Of a stretch of 64,000 nucleotides of DNA, positions 53,562 through 62,665 are shown in pieces; position 1 is the stretch's first letter, and every line of letters begins with the position of its first letter. The position numbers and the translations under genes are program-made. The notes beneath the pieces are model-generated. The model had not been told where the DNA came from and did not search any database. It worked only from the letters and a program-made list of their open reading frames with translations. This stretch comes from Sulfitobacter litoralis (GTDB lineage: Bacteria; Pseudomonadota; Alphaproteobacteria; Rhodobacterales; Rhodobacteraceae), in assembly GCF_900103185.1 (NCBI RefSeq), contig NZ_FNJD01000014.1, forward strand, positions 1 through 64,000, written 5' to 3'.

Positions 53562-54434
53562 TCAGAACCACTGCCCCGGTTCCATCAACCCCAGATCCAG
53601 CAGTTGGCGAGAATGCCATTCAAACGGCGCAGAGTTATGCCATTTGAAGCTGGCGATACTGTCCCTGCTGCCCGGATTGGACTTGAGCGCCTTGGCCGTG
53701 CGGAAAGAGCAGACGGAGGCTGTGATATTGTGATGCCACGGGCAGGCGTAGGTGTTGTATTCCTGATCCGAGAACGTGTGATCGCCAAGCATCCGCAAGC
53801 CGGGTTTGGCGCGGAACAGGGAAATGCGGTCGATCTTGCGCCGCGCCGCTGGCACGTGTTCCTCAAAGCGCCACCGTAATCCGCCAAAGAAATCCAACTG
53901 CCGCTCTTTGGGGGCGGCGTCCGGCGTCTCTTGACGGGCCAGCGCATAATAGCCGGACCGATCCATAAAGGCATTGTCCAAGGACACGGCGTTGGGTGCC
54001 GTTTCAAGATCATCTGCGTAGAGGTCGACGACATAGGTCAACATCGCATCGCGGCGCTCTTCGGTATGAAACGCCAACATCTCGCCCACTGTGCGCGTCT
54101 CGCAGAAGGGGTAGAACAGGTATTCCGCGTTATAGCAGACATACAGCCATTGCCCCGGCGCGGCCTCGATCACGGCGTTCACCGCATCTAGCAACGCGCC
54201 ATCGCGGTCCATGTTATAATCCACGCGCAGCACGCCTTTGCTTTCGGCCACATCGCGGGCCAGTGCAAAGCTGGGGGGCATAAAGGCAACCAAAGTGCCG
54301 AACCCAAGCTGCTGGTGATGGCGCAACGTGGTCTCAATCTCTACCGCGTCCTCAACCATGATGAGCGCAATGGGCCCCTTGCTCAGCACCGTTTTGCTGT
54401 CACTGATAAAATGGTCAAGACTGCGGTATTGCAT
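53562..54434 (-). CDS. Glycosyltransferase family 2-like protein of unknown function
   Basis: A 290-residue soluble protein. MQYRSLDHFISDSKTVLSKG is followed by a Rossmann-like region (ALIMVEDAVEIETTLRHHQQ) and a possible DxD-like element (RVDYNMDRDGALL), as in family 2 or DUF-type glycosyltransferases. The C-terminal half has several aromatic and Trp-rich motifs. No donor or acceptor is evident. ATG 54434 is chosen over the longer frame from 54527, whose extra residues look non-coding. It sits between irr and miaB, convergent with irr. Confidence 0.6.
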   Translation of the reverse strand: MQYRSLDHFISDSKTVLSKGPIALIMVEDAVEIETTLRHHQQLGFGTLVAFMPPSFALARDVAESKGVLRVDYNMDRDGALLDAVNAVIEAAPGQWLYVCYNAEYLFYPFCETRTVGEMLAFHTEERRDAMLTYVVDLYADDLETAPNAVSLDNAFMDRSGYYALARQETPDAAPKERQLDFFGGLRWRFEEHVPAARRKIDRISLFRAKPGLRMLGDHTFSDQEYNTYACPWHHNITASVCSFRTAKALKSNPGSRDSIASFKWHNSAPFEWHSRQLLDLGLMEPGQWF

Positions 54435-54548
54435 GACACCCCGGTGGAAACTGCGCTTTGTCCTAAATCTGTCAAATCGGGACGCATTGCAAGAGAACGC
54501 TGGCGCTGTTAGACCGCGCTTTTGCACCTTTGATCAACGGACCCTGCC

Positions 54549-55868
54549 ATGACCGCGCCAAAAAAGCTGTTCATCAAGACCTACGGCTGCCAGATGAACG
54601 TCTACGATAGTGAACGTATGGCCGAGTCTCTGGGCGATACTTACGTCGAGACAAAGACCGCAGCCGATGCGGATATGATCCTGCTGAACACCTGTCACAT
54701 TCGTGAAAAAGCGGCCGAAAAAGTCTATTCCGAGCTGGGCCGTCTGAAGCCACTGAAAGAGCTGAACCCCGATCTAAAGATCGGGGTGGCCGGTTGCGTG
54801 GCGCAGGCCGAAGGGGCAGAGATCATGCGCCGTCAACCGGCTGTTGATCTGGTCGTGGGGCCGCAATCCTATCACCGGCTCCCCGCGATGGAGGCCCGCG
54901 TGCGGTCCGGCAAGACCGCGCTAGATACGGATTTCCCCGAAGAAGACAAATTCGAAAAGCTCAAGGGCCGCGGCAAAGCGAAACGTGCACCGTCTGCATT
55001 TCTGACCGTGCAAGAAGGGTGCGACAAGTTTTGCGCCTTCTGCGTGGTGCCCTATACCCGTGGTGCCGAAGTCTCGCGCCCTGCAACCCGTGTGCTGACC
55101 GAAGCGCGCGAACTGGTAGAACGCGGCGTGCGCGAAGTCACTTTGCTGGGTCAGAACGTCAACGCCTATCACGGCGTGGGCGCAGAGGGCGCGGATTACA
55201 CGCTCGCCCGTCTGATCAAGGAGCTGGCCAAGATCGACGGGCTGGAGCGGATCCGCTATACCACCAGCCACCCCAACGACATGGACGACGCGCTGATCGC
55301 GGCACATGGCGAGATCGACAAGCTGATGCCCTATCTGCACCTGCCCGTGCAATCCGGCTCGGACCGTATCCTCAAGCGGATGAACCGCAGCCACACCGCC
55401 GAAAGCTATCTGCGGCTGATCGAACGCATCCGCGCCGCACGCCCCGATATCGTGATGTCGGGTGATTTCATCGTTGGCTTCCCTGAAGAAACCGACGCGG
55501 ATTTCGAGGCCACGATGGAACTCGTGCGCGAGGTCAAATACGGCTATGCCTATTCGTTCAAATACTCGACCCGCCCCGGCACGCCCGCCGCCGAACGCCC
55601 ACAGGTGGAGGCCGCCGTGGCCGATGAGCGGCTGCAACGTCTACAAGGTCTTATCACCGGCCAACAGCGCGAGATCCAGAACAGCATGGTCGGCCGAGAC
55701 CTGTCTGTACTGGTGGAAAAAACCGGCCGCGAGGCAGGGCAGATGGTGGGCAAATCAGAATACCTCCATTCCGTGCATATTGACGACGCGCAGGCCGAAG
55801 TTGGTGATGTTGTGCGTGTCAGAATCGTTGATGCCAAAACCAATTCACTGACCGCACGACAAATTTAA
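54549..55868 (+). CDS. miaB: tRNA-2-methylthio-N6-isopentenyladenosine synthase MiaB
   Basis: Radical-SAM methylthiotransferase that adds the 2-methylthio group to isopentenyladenosine-37 of tRNAs. The 439 residues have the UPF0004 N-terminal cluster Cys in [25 protein letters not shown] and [11 protein letters not shown], the radical-SAM CxxxCxxC in [16 protein letters not shown], and a C-terminal TRAM domain. The start ATG 54549 opens [17 protein letters not shown]. Confidence 0.97.
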   Translation: MTAPKKLFIKTYGCQMNVYDSERMAESLGDTYVETKTAADADMILLNTCHIREKAAEKVYSELGRLKPLKELNPDLKIGVAGCVAQAEGAEIMRRQPAVDLVVGPQSYHRLPAMEARVRSGKTALDTDFPEEDKFEKLKGRGKAKRAPSAFLTVQEGCDKFCAFCVVPYTRGAEVSRPATRVLTEARELVERGVREVTLLGQNVNAYHGVGAEGADYTLARLIKELAKIDGLERIRYTTSHPNDMDDALIAAHGEIDKLMPYLHLPVQSGSDRILKRMNRSHTAESYLRLIERIRAARPDIVMSGDFIVGFPEETDADFEATMELVREVKYGYAYSFKYSTRPGTPAAERPQVEAAVADERLQRLQGLITGQQREIQNSMVGRDLSVLVEKTGREAGQMVGKSEYLHSVHIDDAQAEVGDVVRVRIVDAKTNSLTARQI

Positions 55869-56087
55869 GTCTCGCATGCCGCGCTTTGCCCGCTTTGATT
55901 GTAGACCAAAACGGCTGCAATCGCGGGTAAATGGCGTAAGTGTGGCAGTAATATAGTAAATATGGCCGCATTCGCGCTTCACAGAGCCTCGTTTACCTCC
56001 TAATCTTACCACATATAGCGGACGACCATGGTGCCTGGGGTATCTTTGGGTTTTCCGACTGGGGGACAGAAGAAAAGGACGAGGGCT

Positions 56088-56663
56088 GTGTTCAATACAA
56101 TTTCCAAGGGGCTACGGCTGTTTGCGGGCACCATGATCGCCGCGACATTCGTGCTTCAGGCATCTGCTGCCGATGCACAAACAAGATCTCAACAGGGCCG
56201 CGACAAGGGCCAGTATATTCCAACGATCTGGGTTGATCCCGACGGGTGCGAACACTGGGTTATGGATGACGGTGCCGAAGGCTACATGACGCCGCATGTC
56301 ACACGTCAGGGTATTCCGGTCTGCCGCCGGGGGAACGTCTGCGGCGTAATGAACACGGATCAGTTTTTCAAGACTGACAGCTACCGCGTGCACCCGCAAG
56401 GCCGCGCACGTCTGGCCGAATTCTTCAAGTCGACAGGTGCTGTGTCCTATATCGTCAGCGGTCACACCGACAGCCGTGCGTCGGATGCCTATAACATGAA
56501 GCTGTCGCTGAACCGTGCCAATGCTGTCGCTAGTATTGCACAGCAGTCGGGGGCCCGCATCGCGGATGTTCGCGGCTACGGCGAGCGGATGCCAGCAGCG
56601 TCCAACGGCACATCGGGCGGTATGGCTAAGAACCGCCGCGTCGAAATCATCTGCATTCGCTAA
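56088..56663 (+). CDS. Exported OmpA-domain protein with a cysteine-pair module
   Basis: A 191-residue envelope protein starting at GTG 56088, with AAGGA upstream. A signal peptide spans about 1-31 (LFAGTMIAATFVLQASAADA). Residues 47-79 form the module W-V-D-P-x-G-C (Cys54) ... PVC (Cys79). The OmpA-like peptidoglycan-binding domain covers about 95-191 (VSGHTDSRASDAYNMKLSLN and NRRVEIICI). It probably links the outer membrane or periplasm to the wall. The frame opens at 56028 but the upstream part has no ribosome site. Its module recurs in the next gene and in the SPOR protein at 19518. Confidence 0.85.
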   Translation: MFNTISKGLRLFAGTMIAATFVLQASAADAQTRSQQGRDKGQYIPTIWVDPDGCEHWVMDDGAEGYMTPHVTRQGIPVCRRGNVCGVMNTDQFFKTDSYRVHPQGRARLAEFFKSTGAVSYIVSGHTDSRASDAYNMKLSLNRANAVASIAQQSGARIADVRGYGERMPAASNGTSGGMAKNRRVEIICIR

Positions 56664-56678
56664 GGGGACAGTAACGTG

Positions 56679-56990
56679 ATGAAAGCTAAGATTATGATGG
56701 TCACCGCCTGCGCCCTGACACTGGGTGCTTGCGCTGACTACGAAGGCCGGGGCTACCCCGCCGATAAATCCGTTGACCGCGGTTTCGACAAAAAGCACCT
56801 GAGCCAGCTTCAGGCCGGTATCTGGGTCGACCCCAATGGCTGCGACCACTGGATCATCGACGATGGCGTCGAAGGCTACCTAAGCCAACGCTTGGACAAA
56901 TACGGCAAGCCGGTCTGCTCTGGCGTGGCCCAGCCCACCTATACGGCGGGCGACTTCAAAGGCGGCTCGCGCGTCCGAGATCCCAACTGA
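56679..56990 (+). CDS. Lipoprotein with the same cysteine-pair module
   Basis: A 103-residue lipoprotein. The lipobox LGAC places the lipidated Cys at 18, after MKAKIMMVTACALTL. Residues 48-80 repeat the module of the preceding gene, W-V-D-P-x-G-C (Cys55) ... PVC (Cys80), with the same 25-residue Cys spacing. The start is ATG 56679, or GTG 56676 three bases upstream; AAGGGG precedes both. It follows the OmpA-domain gene by about 15 bp and is surely co-transcribed. The binding partner is unknown. Confidence 0.85.
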   Translation: MKAKIMMVTACALTLGACADYEGRGYPADKSVDRGFDKKHLSQLQAGIWVDPNGCDHWIIDDGVEGYLSQRLDKYGKPVCSGVAQPTYTAGDFKGGSRVRDPN

Positions 56991-57018
56991 TCTTGCGACC
57001 ACTCCTGCACATAGGATC

Positions 57019-57051
57019 GGGCCGGCGCGTTTTACGCTCCGGCCCTTTTTT
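57019..57051 (+). terminator. Rho-independent terminator of the OmpA/lipoprotein pair
   Basis: GGGCCGG (57019-57025) pairs with CCGGCCC (57039-57045), with further inner pairing and then six Ts (57046-57051). It lies 28 bases after the lipoprotein stop. Confidence 0.9.
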
Positions 57052-57126
57052 GTCGGTGCCAAGGGGTACACAGTTTGAAAACATGTCCCATATTAATCCA
57101 AAGACATCTCCAATTAGGAAAACGCT

Positions 57127-58134
57127 TTGCCATCTAGTGATACAATGACATCTCCTGCCTCTCACGCGCAGCAGCTTGAATTTCCGGATAACCGGCTGCT
57201 GATCGACCTGTGCGGCCCCTATGACGCCAATCTGACCGCCGTAGAAACGGCGCTCGAGGTGCAGATTGTGCGCCGGGGCAACCAGCTGTCAGTGATTGGC
57301 GATGATGACGCGGCGACGCGTGCCGTGGCGGTGCTGAACGGGCTTTATGCTCGGCTTGAAGGCGGGCGCAGTGTCGAACCTGCGGATGTCACCAGCCTGT
57401 TGCGCATGGGTGATTCCGCGGCAGGGACAGGCGTGCGTCCGGGCGACCAGATCGAGATGCCCAATCTTGGCGGCGTCGAAATCCAGACCCGCAAGAAACG
57501 TGTCGAACCGCGCACCGCTGCACAAAAGGCCTATGTGCAATCGCTGTTTGACAATGAACTGGCCTTTGGCATCGGGCCTGCCGGTACGGGCAAAACATAT
57601 CTGGCCGTGGCTGTCGGCGTCTCGATGTTCATTGGCGGCCATGTTGATCGCATTATCTTGTCGCGCCCCGCGGTCGAGGCGGGCGAGAAGCTGGGTTATC
57701 TGCCCGGCGATATGAAGGACAAGGTCGATCCCTACATGCAGCCGCTCTATGATGCGCTCAACGACTTCTTGCCCGGCAAACAGCTGGCCAAGCTGATCGA
57801 AGAGAAAAAGATCGAGATCGCACCGCTGGCCTTCATGCGCGGGCGGACCTTGTCCAACGCTTTTGTTGTATTGGACGAGGCGCAGAACGCGACCTCTATG
57901 CAGATGAAGATGTTCTTGACCCGTTTAGGCGAAGGGTCGCGTATGGTGATTACAGGCGACCGGACCCAGATCGACTTGCCACGCGGCGTGCCGTCGGGGC
58001 TGCAAGACGCGGAACGGCTGCTCAAGACGATCCCCAAGATAAGCTTTAATTACTTCACGTCCAAAGACGTAGTACGTCACCCGCTGGTTGCCGCGATCAT
58101 CGAAGCTTACGAAGCCGATACAGGCCACGCGTAA
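57127..58134 (+). CDS. phoH: PhoH family protein (PhoH-like ATPase)
   Basis: A 335-residue P-loop ATPase of the PhoH family, thought to act in RNA metabolism with YbeY. Walker A GPAGTGKT is at 150-157 and Walker B VVLDEAQNAT near 250. An N-terminal KH-like or RNA-binding part lies before residue 115. The start may be TTG 57127, which has AGGA eight bases upstream, or ATG 57145 six codons later; TTG is preferred on that ground. It opens the phoH-ybeY-corC-lnt run. Confidence 0.92.
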   Translation: MPSSDTMTSPASHAQQLEFPDNRLLIDLCGPYDANLTAVETALEVQIVRRGNQLSVIGDDDAATRAVAVLNGLYARLEGGRSVEPADVTSLLRMGDSAAGTGVRPGDQIEMPNLGGVEIQTRKKRVEPRTAAQKAYVQSLFDNELAFGIGPAGTGKTYLAVAVGVSMFIGGHVDRIILSRPAVEAGEKLGYLPGDMKDKVDPYMQPLYDALNDFLPGKQLAKLIEEKKIEIAPLAFMRGRTLSNAFVVLDEAQNATSMQMKMFLTRLGEGSRMVITGDRTQIDLPRGVPSGLQDAERLLKTIPKISFNYFTSKDVVRHPLVAAIIEAYEADTGHA

Positions 58135-58143
58135 TGTTTGGCT

Positions 58144-58199
58144 GCTTCATTTTGCCAAATAAACTCCGGGGGGCCGGGGGCTGGCCCCCGGTGGGGCGC
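58144..58199 (+). repeat. Dispersed intergenic repeat, family A copy 5
   Basis: GCTTCATTTTGCCAAATAAA then CTCCGGGG and the GGGGGCTGGCCCCC palindrome: the family A unit inserted between phoH and ybeY within the run. Confidence 0.7.
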
Positions 58200-58201
58200 T
58201 G

Positions 58202-58726
58202 ATGCAGTCGCTGGATATGATCGAGGAAGACCCGCGTTGGGCCGATCTGGACCTAGAGGCGCTGTGCCCGCGTGTGATATCGACCACGCTGGCGCATCTG
58301 TCGCTGGAAGCCAGCGTCGCCGAGGTCACTGTGCTGGCCTGTGACGACGCGCATATCGCGACGCTGAATGCTGATTTCCGCGACAAGCCTACGCCAACCA
58401 ATGTACTGAGCTGGCCCGCGGAAGAACGCGGTGCCGCGCAGGATGGCGAGATACCGCTGCCGGTCACGCCGGGGTTCGACAAAATGCTGGAACTCGGCGA
58501 TATCGCGATTTCATATGATACCTGCCACGCCGAGGCAGAGGCCGCAGGCAAGCCGATGGTTGATCATGTGACCCATTTGATTGTTCACGGCGTGCTCCAT
58601 CTGTTGGGCTATGACCACGAACGGGACGGGGATGCGGCCCTGATGGAACGGTTAGAGGTAGAAATACTTGGTAAATTAGGGTTGGATGACCCATATAGAC
58701 ACGACGCAGCGCAACCGCCTGCCTAA
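58202..58726 (+). CDS. ybeY: rRNA maturation endoribonuclease YbeY
   Basis: Zinc-dependent endoribonuclease needed for 16S rRNA 3' maturation and ribosome quality control. The 174 residues contain the HxxxHxxxxxH zinc signature in HGVLHLLGYDH (His129, His133, His139) and RDKPTPTNVLSWPAEE. The start MQSLDMIEED is at 58202; M at 58217 is an alternative. It follows phoH after a repeat, then corC. Confidence 0.95.
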   Translation: MQSLDMIEEDPRWADLDLEALCPRVISTTLAHLSLEASVAEVTVLACDDAHIATLNADFRDKPTPTNVLSWPAEERGAAQDGEIPLPVTPGFDKMLELGDIAISYDTCHAEAEAAGKPMVDHVTHLIVHGVLHLLGYDHERDGDAALMERLEVEILGKLGLDDPYRHDAAQPPA

Positions 58727-58746
58727 ACACATAAAGACAGGACCCG

Positions 58747-59655
58747 ATGGGCGATACAGACGGATCATCTGAGGCGGCGCAGAGCGCGCAGTTGGAAGAC
58801 ATAAAACCGGCCTCCGAGGCTGAAGAAACCGAAGACTCCCCCAAATCCGGTGGTTTCTTTTCGCGGGTCATGGGTGCACTCAGCGCGTCAGACCCCGAGG
58901 AAGAAGAAGAAATGACCGCGGCGCAGACCGACCGGCTTTCCACCCGCGGCATGATGAACCTGCGTCGGATGCGGGTCGAGGACGTTGCGGTGCCCAAGGC
59001 GGATATCACCGCGATACCCGTCGGCTCGACGCTGGATGAATTGGTGGGCGTGTTTAAGGAAAGCGGTCTAACGCGGTTGCCGGTTTACGACGGGACGCTC
59101 GATACGCCCGTTGGTATGGCCCACCTCAAGGATCTGGCACTGACGCACGGATTTAACGGCAGATCTGCCGAGTTTGATCTTACTGCAATGCTGCGTCCCT
59201 TGCTGTTCGTGCCGCCGTCAATGACCATCGGCGTGCTGCTGACCAAGATGCAGGCAGAACGGCGTCATATGGCGTTGGTGATAGACGAATATGGCGGCGT
59301 CGACGGGTTGGTCACGATCGAAGACCTCATCGAACAGGTGATCGGCGAGATCGAAGATGAACATGACGTCGACGAAGGAAAATACTGGACCGTTGAAAAA
59401 CCGGGCTGCTACCTTGCGCTGGCCAAAACGCCGCTGGATGATTTCGAGGCAGAGATCGGGCGCTCGTTGACCGACCACGACGATGTGGATGAAGAGGAAA
59501 TCGATACGCTTGGCGGGCTGGTATTTATGCTGTCGGGTCGGGTACCGGCGCGCGGCGAAGTGGTTGTGCACCCCGACGGCCCCGAATTCGAGGTCATCGA
59601 TGCGGATCCCCGCCGGATCAAGCGGTTGCGTGTGCGTATGGCCGGATCTCACTGA
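58747..59655 (+). CDS. CorC/HlyC-type CBS domain protein
   Basis: A 302-residue soluble CorC-type protein. The first 50 residues are acidic (EDIKPASEAEETEDSPKSGG). Two CBS domains span about 75-200 (VPKADITAIPVGS, LVIDEYGGVDGLVTIEDLIE), and a CorC_HlyC domain of FAD-binding fold follows. Homologs affect magnesium/cobalt efflux. The phoH-ybeY-corC-lnt order is conserved in alphaproteobacteria. The lnt start shares one base with its stop. Confidence 0.9.
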   Translation: MGDTDGSSEAAQSAQLEDIKPASEAEETEDSPKSGGFFSRVMGALSASDPEEEEEMTAAQTDRLSTRGMMNLRRMRVEDVAVPKADITAIPVGSTLDELVGVFKESGLTRLPVYDGTLDTPVGMAHLKDLALTHGFNGRSAEFDLTAMLRPLLFVPPSMTIGVLLTKMQAERRHMALVIDEYGGVDGLVTIEDLIEQVIGEIEDEHDVDEGKYWTVEKPGCYLALAKTPLDDFEAEIGRSLTDHDDVDEEEIDTLGGLVFMLSGRVPARGEVVVHPDGPEFEVIDADPRRIKRLRVRMAGSH

Positions 59656-61172
59656 TGACACTGCGCAGTGCCGCTTGGATGCGGTTTGGGGCAGCGGTGC
59701 TTGCCGGCGTTGTCGCGGCCTTCGGGCAGGCCCCTTATGATTTGCCGCTGGTTTTGCTGGCCGCCCTCGCGGCGGTGCTGCTGATCTATCGCAGCGTTGC
59801 GACGTCGCGCCAAGCGGCGGCGATCGGCTGGGGTTTTGGCTTTGGGTATTTTATCCACGGCTGGTCATGGCTGGTGTCGCCTTTCATGGTTGATCCCGAA
59901 CGCTACGCTTGGATGGCCCCGTTTGCCGTCGTCGGGCTGACCGGCGGCTTGGCGCTGTTCTGGGCCGCGGCCTTCTATGGCGCGCGCAGGCTGTCCGCGC
60001 AGGTCTGGCCGCTGATCTTCGTGCTGCCCGCGGCAGAAATGGTGCGCGGGTACCTGTTTACTGGCTTCCCTTGGGGTATGTTCTCGCAGTCTTTGGTCAA
60101 CCATTGGCCGGGGCAGGGTCTGTCATTGATTGGCCCCTACGGGATGACACTTGCGGTTGTCGCGCTTGCCGTGGCCGTGGTGCAGCGCGCCCGTGGATCC
60201 GTGCTGTGTCAGGCTGCTGTCTGGGGCGCACGCGTATGCACTGTGCTGGCTTTGACCGTCCCCTTCGGCGGTCCAGATGTCGTTTTGACCCAGCATATGA
60301 TCCGCATGGTGCAGCCCAACGCGGCGCAGAAAGATAAGTGGGATCCCGGCAAAATACCGGAATTCTTTGATCGTCAGCTCGCGCTGACCAGCGCTCCTCC
60401 GGCGCAGGGGGACGCGGCCCCTGATCTGATCCTGTGGTCTGAAACCGCCATCGCGTGGCCGCTGGATCTCGCCCATGGCGCGTTGACCTATATCAGCGAA
60501 GCCGCCGCCGGTACGCCCGTTGTGCTGGGGGTGCAGCGGCGCGACGACATGGCCTATTTCAACTCGGCTGTGCTGCTTGGCCCCGATGCAGAGGTCGTGC
60601 AGACCTATGACAAACACCATCTGGTGCCGTTTGGCGAATATATCCCCTTTGGCGACATTCTGGGTCGTATCGGACTGCGCGGCATGGCGGCACAGTTTGG
60701 CAGCGGCTTTTCCTCCGGTCCGGGAGCAGAGCTGATGGACCTGGGGGATATGGGTGCCGCGCTGCCTTTGATCTGCTACGAGGCCGTGTTCGCCCGCGAC
60801 GTCAACGCGGCACCGGCGCGTCCGGCGTTTCTGATGCAGCTCACAAATGATGCGTGGTTTGGCAAGGGGCAGGGGCCGTTGCAGCACTTGGCCCAAGCGC
60901 GGATGCGCGCGATAGAGCAGGGCCTGCCCATGGCGCGCGTCGCCAATACCGGTGTGTCGGCGATGATTGACCCTTGGGGCCGCATCACGAAAAGCCTGGC
61001 TTTGAACCAAGCCGGATTTCTGGATGCGCGTTTGCCTGCCCCAAGCCCTGCGACACCCTATAGCAGGTGGGGCGAATGGCCTTTTCTTTTCATCACTTTG
61101 GCCGGATTTGCCCTTGTTATCCTGCGCAATCGACGCAACTTAAAGTTTGACCACAGGGGCCGGCATAGCTAA
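59655..61172 (+). CDS. lnt: Apolipoprotein N-acyltransferase
   Basis: Adds the third acyl chain to lipoproteins in the inner membrane. The 505 residues have an N-terminal membrane part with about six to eight segments, and a periplasmic nitrilase-like domain with the Glu-Lys-Cys triad: Glu in LWSETAIAWP, Lys in YDKHHLVPFGEYIPF and Cys in LPLICYEAVF. Start overlaps the corC stop (TGATG), so they are coupled. The lipoprotein encoded at 56679 is a possible client. Confidence 0.95.
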   Translation: MTLRSAAWMRFGAAVLAGVVAAFGQAPYDLPLVLLAALAAVLLIYRSVATSRQAAAIGWGFGFGYFIHGWSWLVSPFMVDPERYAWMAPFAVVGLTGGLALFWAAAFYGARRLSAQVWPLIFVLPAAEMVRGYLFTGFPWGMFSQSLVNHWPGQGLSLIGPYGMTLAVVALAVAVVQRARGSVLCQAAVWGARVCTVLALTVPFGGPDVVLTQHMIRMVQPNAAQKDKWDPGKIPEFFDRQLALTSAPPAQGDAAPDLILWSETAIAWPLDLAHGALTYISEAAAGTPVVLGVQRRDDMAYFNSAVLLGPDAEVVQTYDKHHLVPFGEYIPFGDILGRIGLRGMAAQFGSGFSSGPGAELMDLGDMGAALPLICYEAVFARDVNAAPARPAFLMQLTNDAWFGKGQGPLQHLAQARMRAIEQGLPMARVANTGVSAMIDPWGRITKSLALNQAGFLDARLPAPSPATPYSRWGEWPFLFITLAGFALVILRNRRNLKFDHRGRHS

Positions 61173-61184
61173 GCCCCGCTAATC

Positions 61185-61228
61185 GGCCACAACGGCTTCC
61201 TGACGTGGCTATGAAACCTATTGGAGCA
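61185..61228 (+). ncRNA. SAM/SAH riboswitch upstream of metK
   Basis: GGCCAC (61185-61190) pairs with GTGGCT (61205-61210) and encloses a CGGCTTCCTGAC loop. The TTGGAGCA at 61221-61228 holds the metK ribosome site and can pair with the loop CTTCC as a pseudoknot, which hides the Shine-Dalgarno sequence. This matches the SAM/SAH riboswitch described upstream of metK in Rhodobacterales. Binding of SAM or SAH is expected to lower translation. The motif and layout were recognised from memory, not from a search. Confidence 0.85.
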
Positions 61229-61232
61229 CTAA

Positions 61233-62417
61233 ATGTCCCGCAAGAATTATACGTTCACTTCGGAATCCGTTTCCGAGGGCCACCCGGATAAGGTCTGCGA
61301 CCGGATTTCCGACGCAGTACTTGACGCCTTTCTCACCGAAGAGCCCGAAGCGCGGGTGGCAGCCGAGACTTTTGCCACAACCAATCGGGTGATCATCGGC
61401 GGCGAAGTGGGCCTGTCAGACAAGTCCAAATTGGACGAATACCTTGGCAAGATCGACGGCATCGCCCGTGCGTGCATCAAGGATATCGGGTACGAGCAGG
61501 ACGAATTCCACCACGCCACCTGCGAGATCACCAACCTGCTGCACCCCCAGTCGGCGCATATTGCGCAGGGTGTGGACGCGTCAGGTGACAAGGAAGAAGG
61601 CGCGGGCGATCAGGGCATCATGTTCGGTTTCGCCACCACTGAAACGCCAGAGCTGATGCCGGCGCCTATCCACTATGCTCATGCGATCCTGCGCCGTCTG
61701 GCCGAGGTGCGCAAAGACGGTACCGAGCCAACGCTGCGCCCTGATGCGAAAAGCCAGCTTTCCGTGCGCTATGAAGATGGCAAACCTGTTGGCGTGTCCT
61801 CTATCGTGCTGTCGACGCAGCACGCTGACGCGGGCCAGACCAGCGCCGACATCCGCGATATTGTCGAACCCTATATCACCCATGTCCTGCCCGAAGGCTG
61901 GATCACACCGGACACCGAATGGTGGGTGAACCCGACGGGGACATTCGTGATTGGCGGTCCTGACGGTGATGCCGGCCTGACCGGTCGTAAGATCATCGTC
62001 GATACCTATGGCGGTGCGGCACCGCACGGGGGCGGCGCGTTCTCGGGCAAAGACCCGACAAAGGTTGACCGCTCTGCTGCCTATGTCGCGCGCTATCTGG
62101 CGAAGAACGTCGTGGCCGCGGGTCTGGCAGAGAAATGCACGATCCAGCTGAGCTATGCGATCGGCGTATCAAAGCCCTTGTCGATCTATTGCGACACCTA
62201 TGGCGGCGACGCCGATGTGTCGGATGCCGCGATTGAAAAAGCGATCCGCCAGATCATCGACCTGACCCCACGGGGCATCCGCGAGCATCTGGAGCTGAAC
62301 AAGCCGATCTATGAACGCACAGCTGCCTATGGCCACTTTGGCCGCGCGCCCGAAGCGGATGGTGGGTTCAGCTGGGAAAAGACCGATCTGGTCGATGCAC
62401 TGAAAGCCGCACTGTAA
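61233..62417 (+). CDS. metK: S-adenosylmethionine synthetase
   Basis: Makes SAM from methionine and ATP. The 394 residues contain [16 protein letters not shown] at the N-terminus, the hexapeptide GAGDQG, and [19 protein letters not shown], the ATP/PPi segments. ATG 61233 lies five bases after the GGAG within the riboswitch. Control by the SAM/SAH riboswitch forms a product feedback loop. Confidence 0.98.
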   Translation: MSRKNYTFTSESVSEGHPDKVCDRISDAVLDAFLTEEPEARVAAETFATTNRVIIGGEVGLSDKSKLDEYLGKIDGIARACIKDIGYEQDEFHHATCEITNLLHPQSAHIAQGVDASGDKEEGAGDQGIMFGFATTETPELMPAPIHYAHAILRRLAEVRKDGTEPTLRPDAKSQLSVRYEDGKPVGVSSIVLSTQHADAGQTSADIRDIVEPYITHVLPEGWITPDTEWWVNPTGTFVIGGPDGDAGLTGRKIIVDTYGGAAPHGGGAFSGKDPTKVDRSAAYVARYLAKNVVAAGLAEKCTIQLSYAIGVSKPLSIYCDTYGGDADVSDAAIEKAIRQIIDLTPRGIREHLELNKPIYERTAAYGHFGRAPEADGGFSWEKTDLVDALKAAL

Positions 62418-62438
62418 GCCGTCGCGGTATTGGACACG

Positions 62439-62465
62439 AAAGGGCGGCCCGTGGGCTGCCCTTTT
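62439..62465 (+). terminator. Terminator of metK
   Basis: AAAGGGCGGCC (62439-62449) pairs with GGCTGCCCTTT (62454-62464), one G-U pair, then T. It is 22 bases after the stop. The remaining 200 bases before trmB hold nothing recognisable. Confidence 0.8.
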
Positions 62466-62665
62466 GCTTTGGCGGGCCGTGTGGAAATTGGGCACCACGC
62501 CCCTAAGACGCGGCGCTTGCCGATAGGGAAATGGCTGATGCCCTTGGTCAGGAACCCTTTGATCGGTGTCGGGCTCATCTCAAAACCGTCAGCAAGGCAG
62601 GCTTTTGCGTCGGGGGATCACGCGAAATGTTGCGCCCGTCCCCCTCGCAGGCTAAAGCCAGCGCC

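Noticed and set aside
62466-62665. A riboswitch between metK and trmB
   Set aside because: The gap has some pairing potential but no recognised class motif; the metK terminator accounts for its only strong stem.
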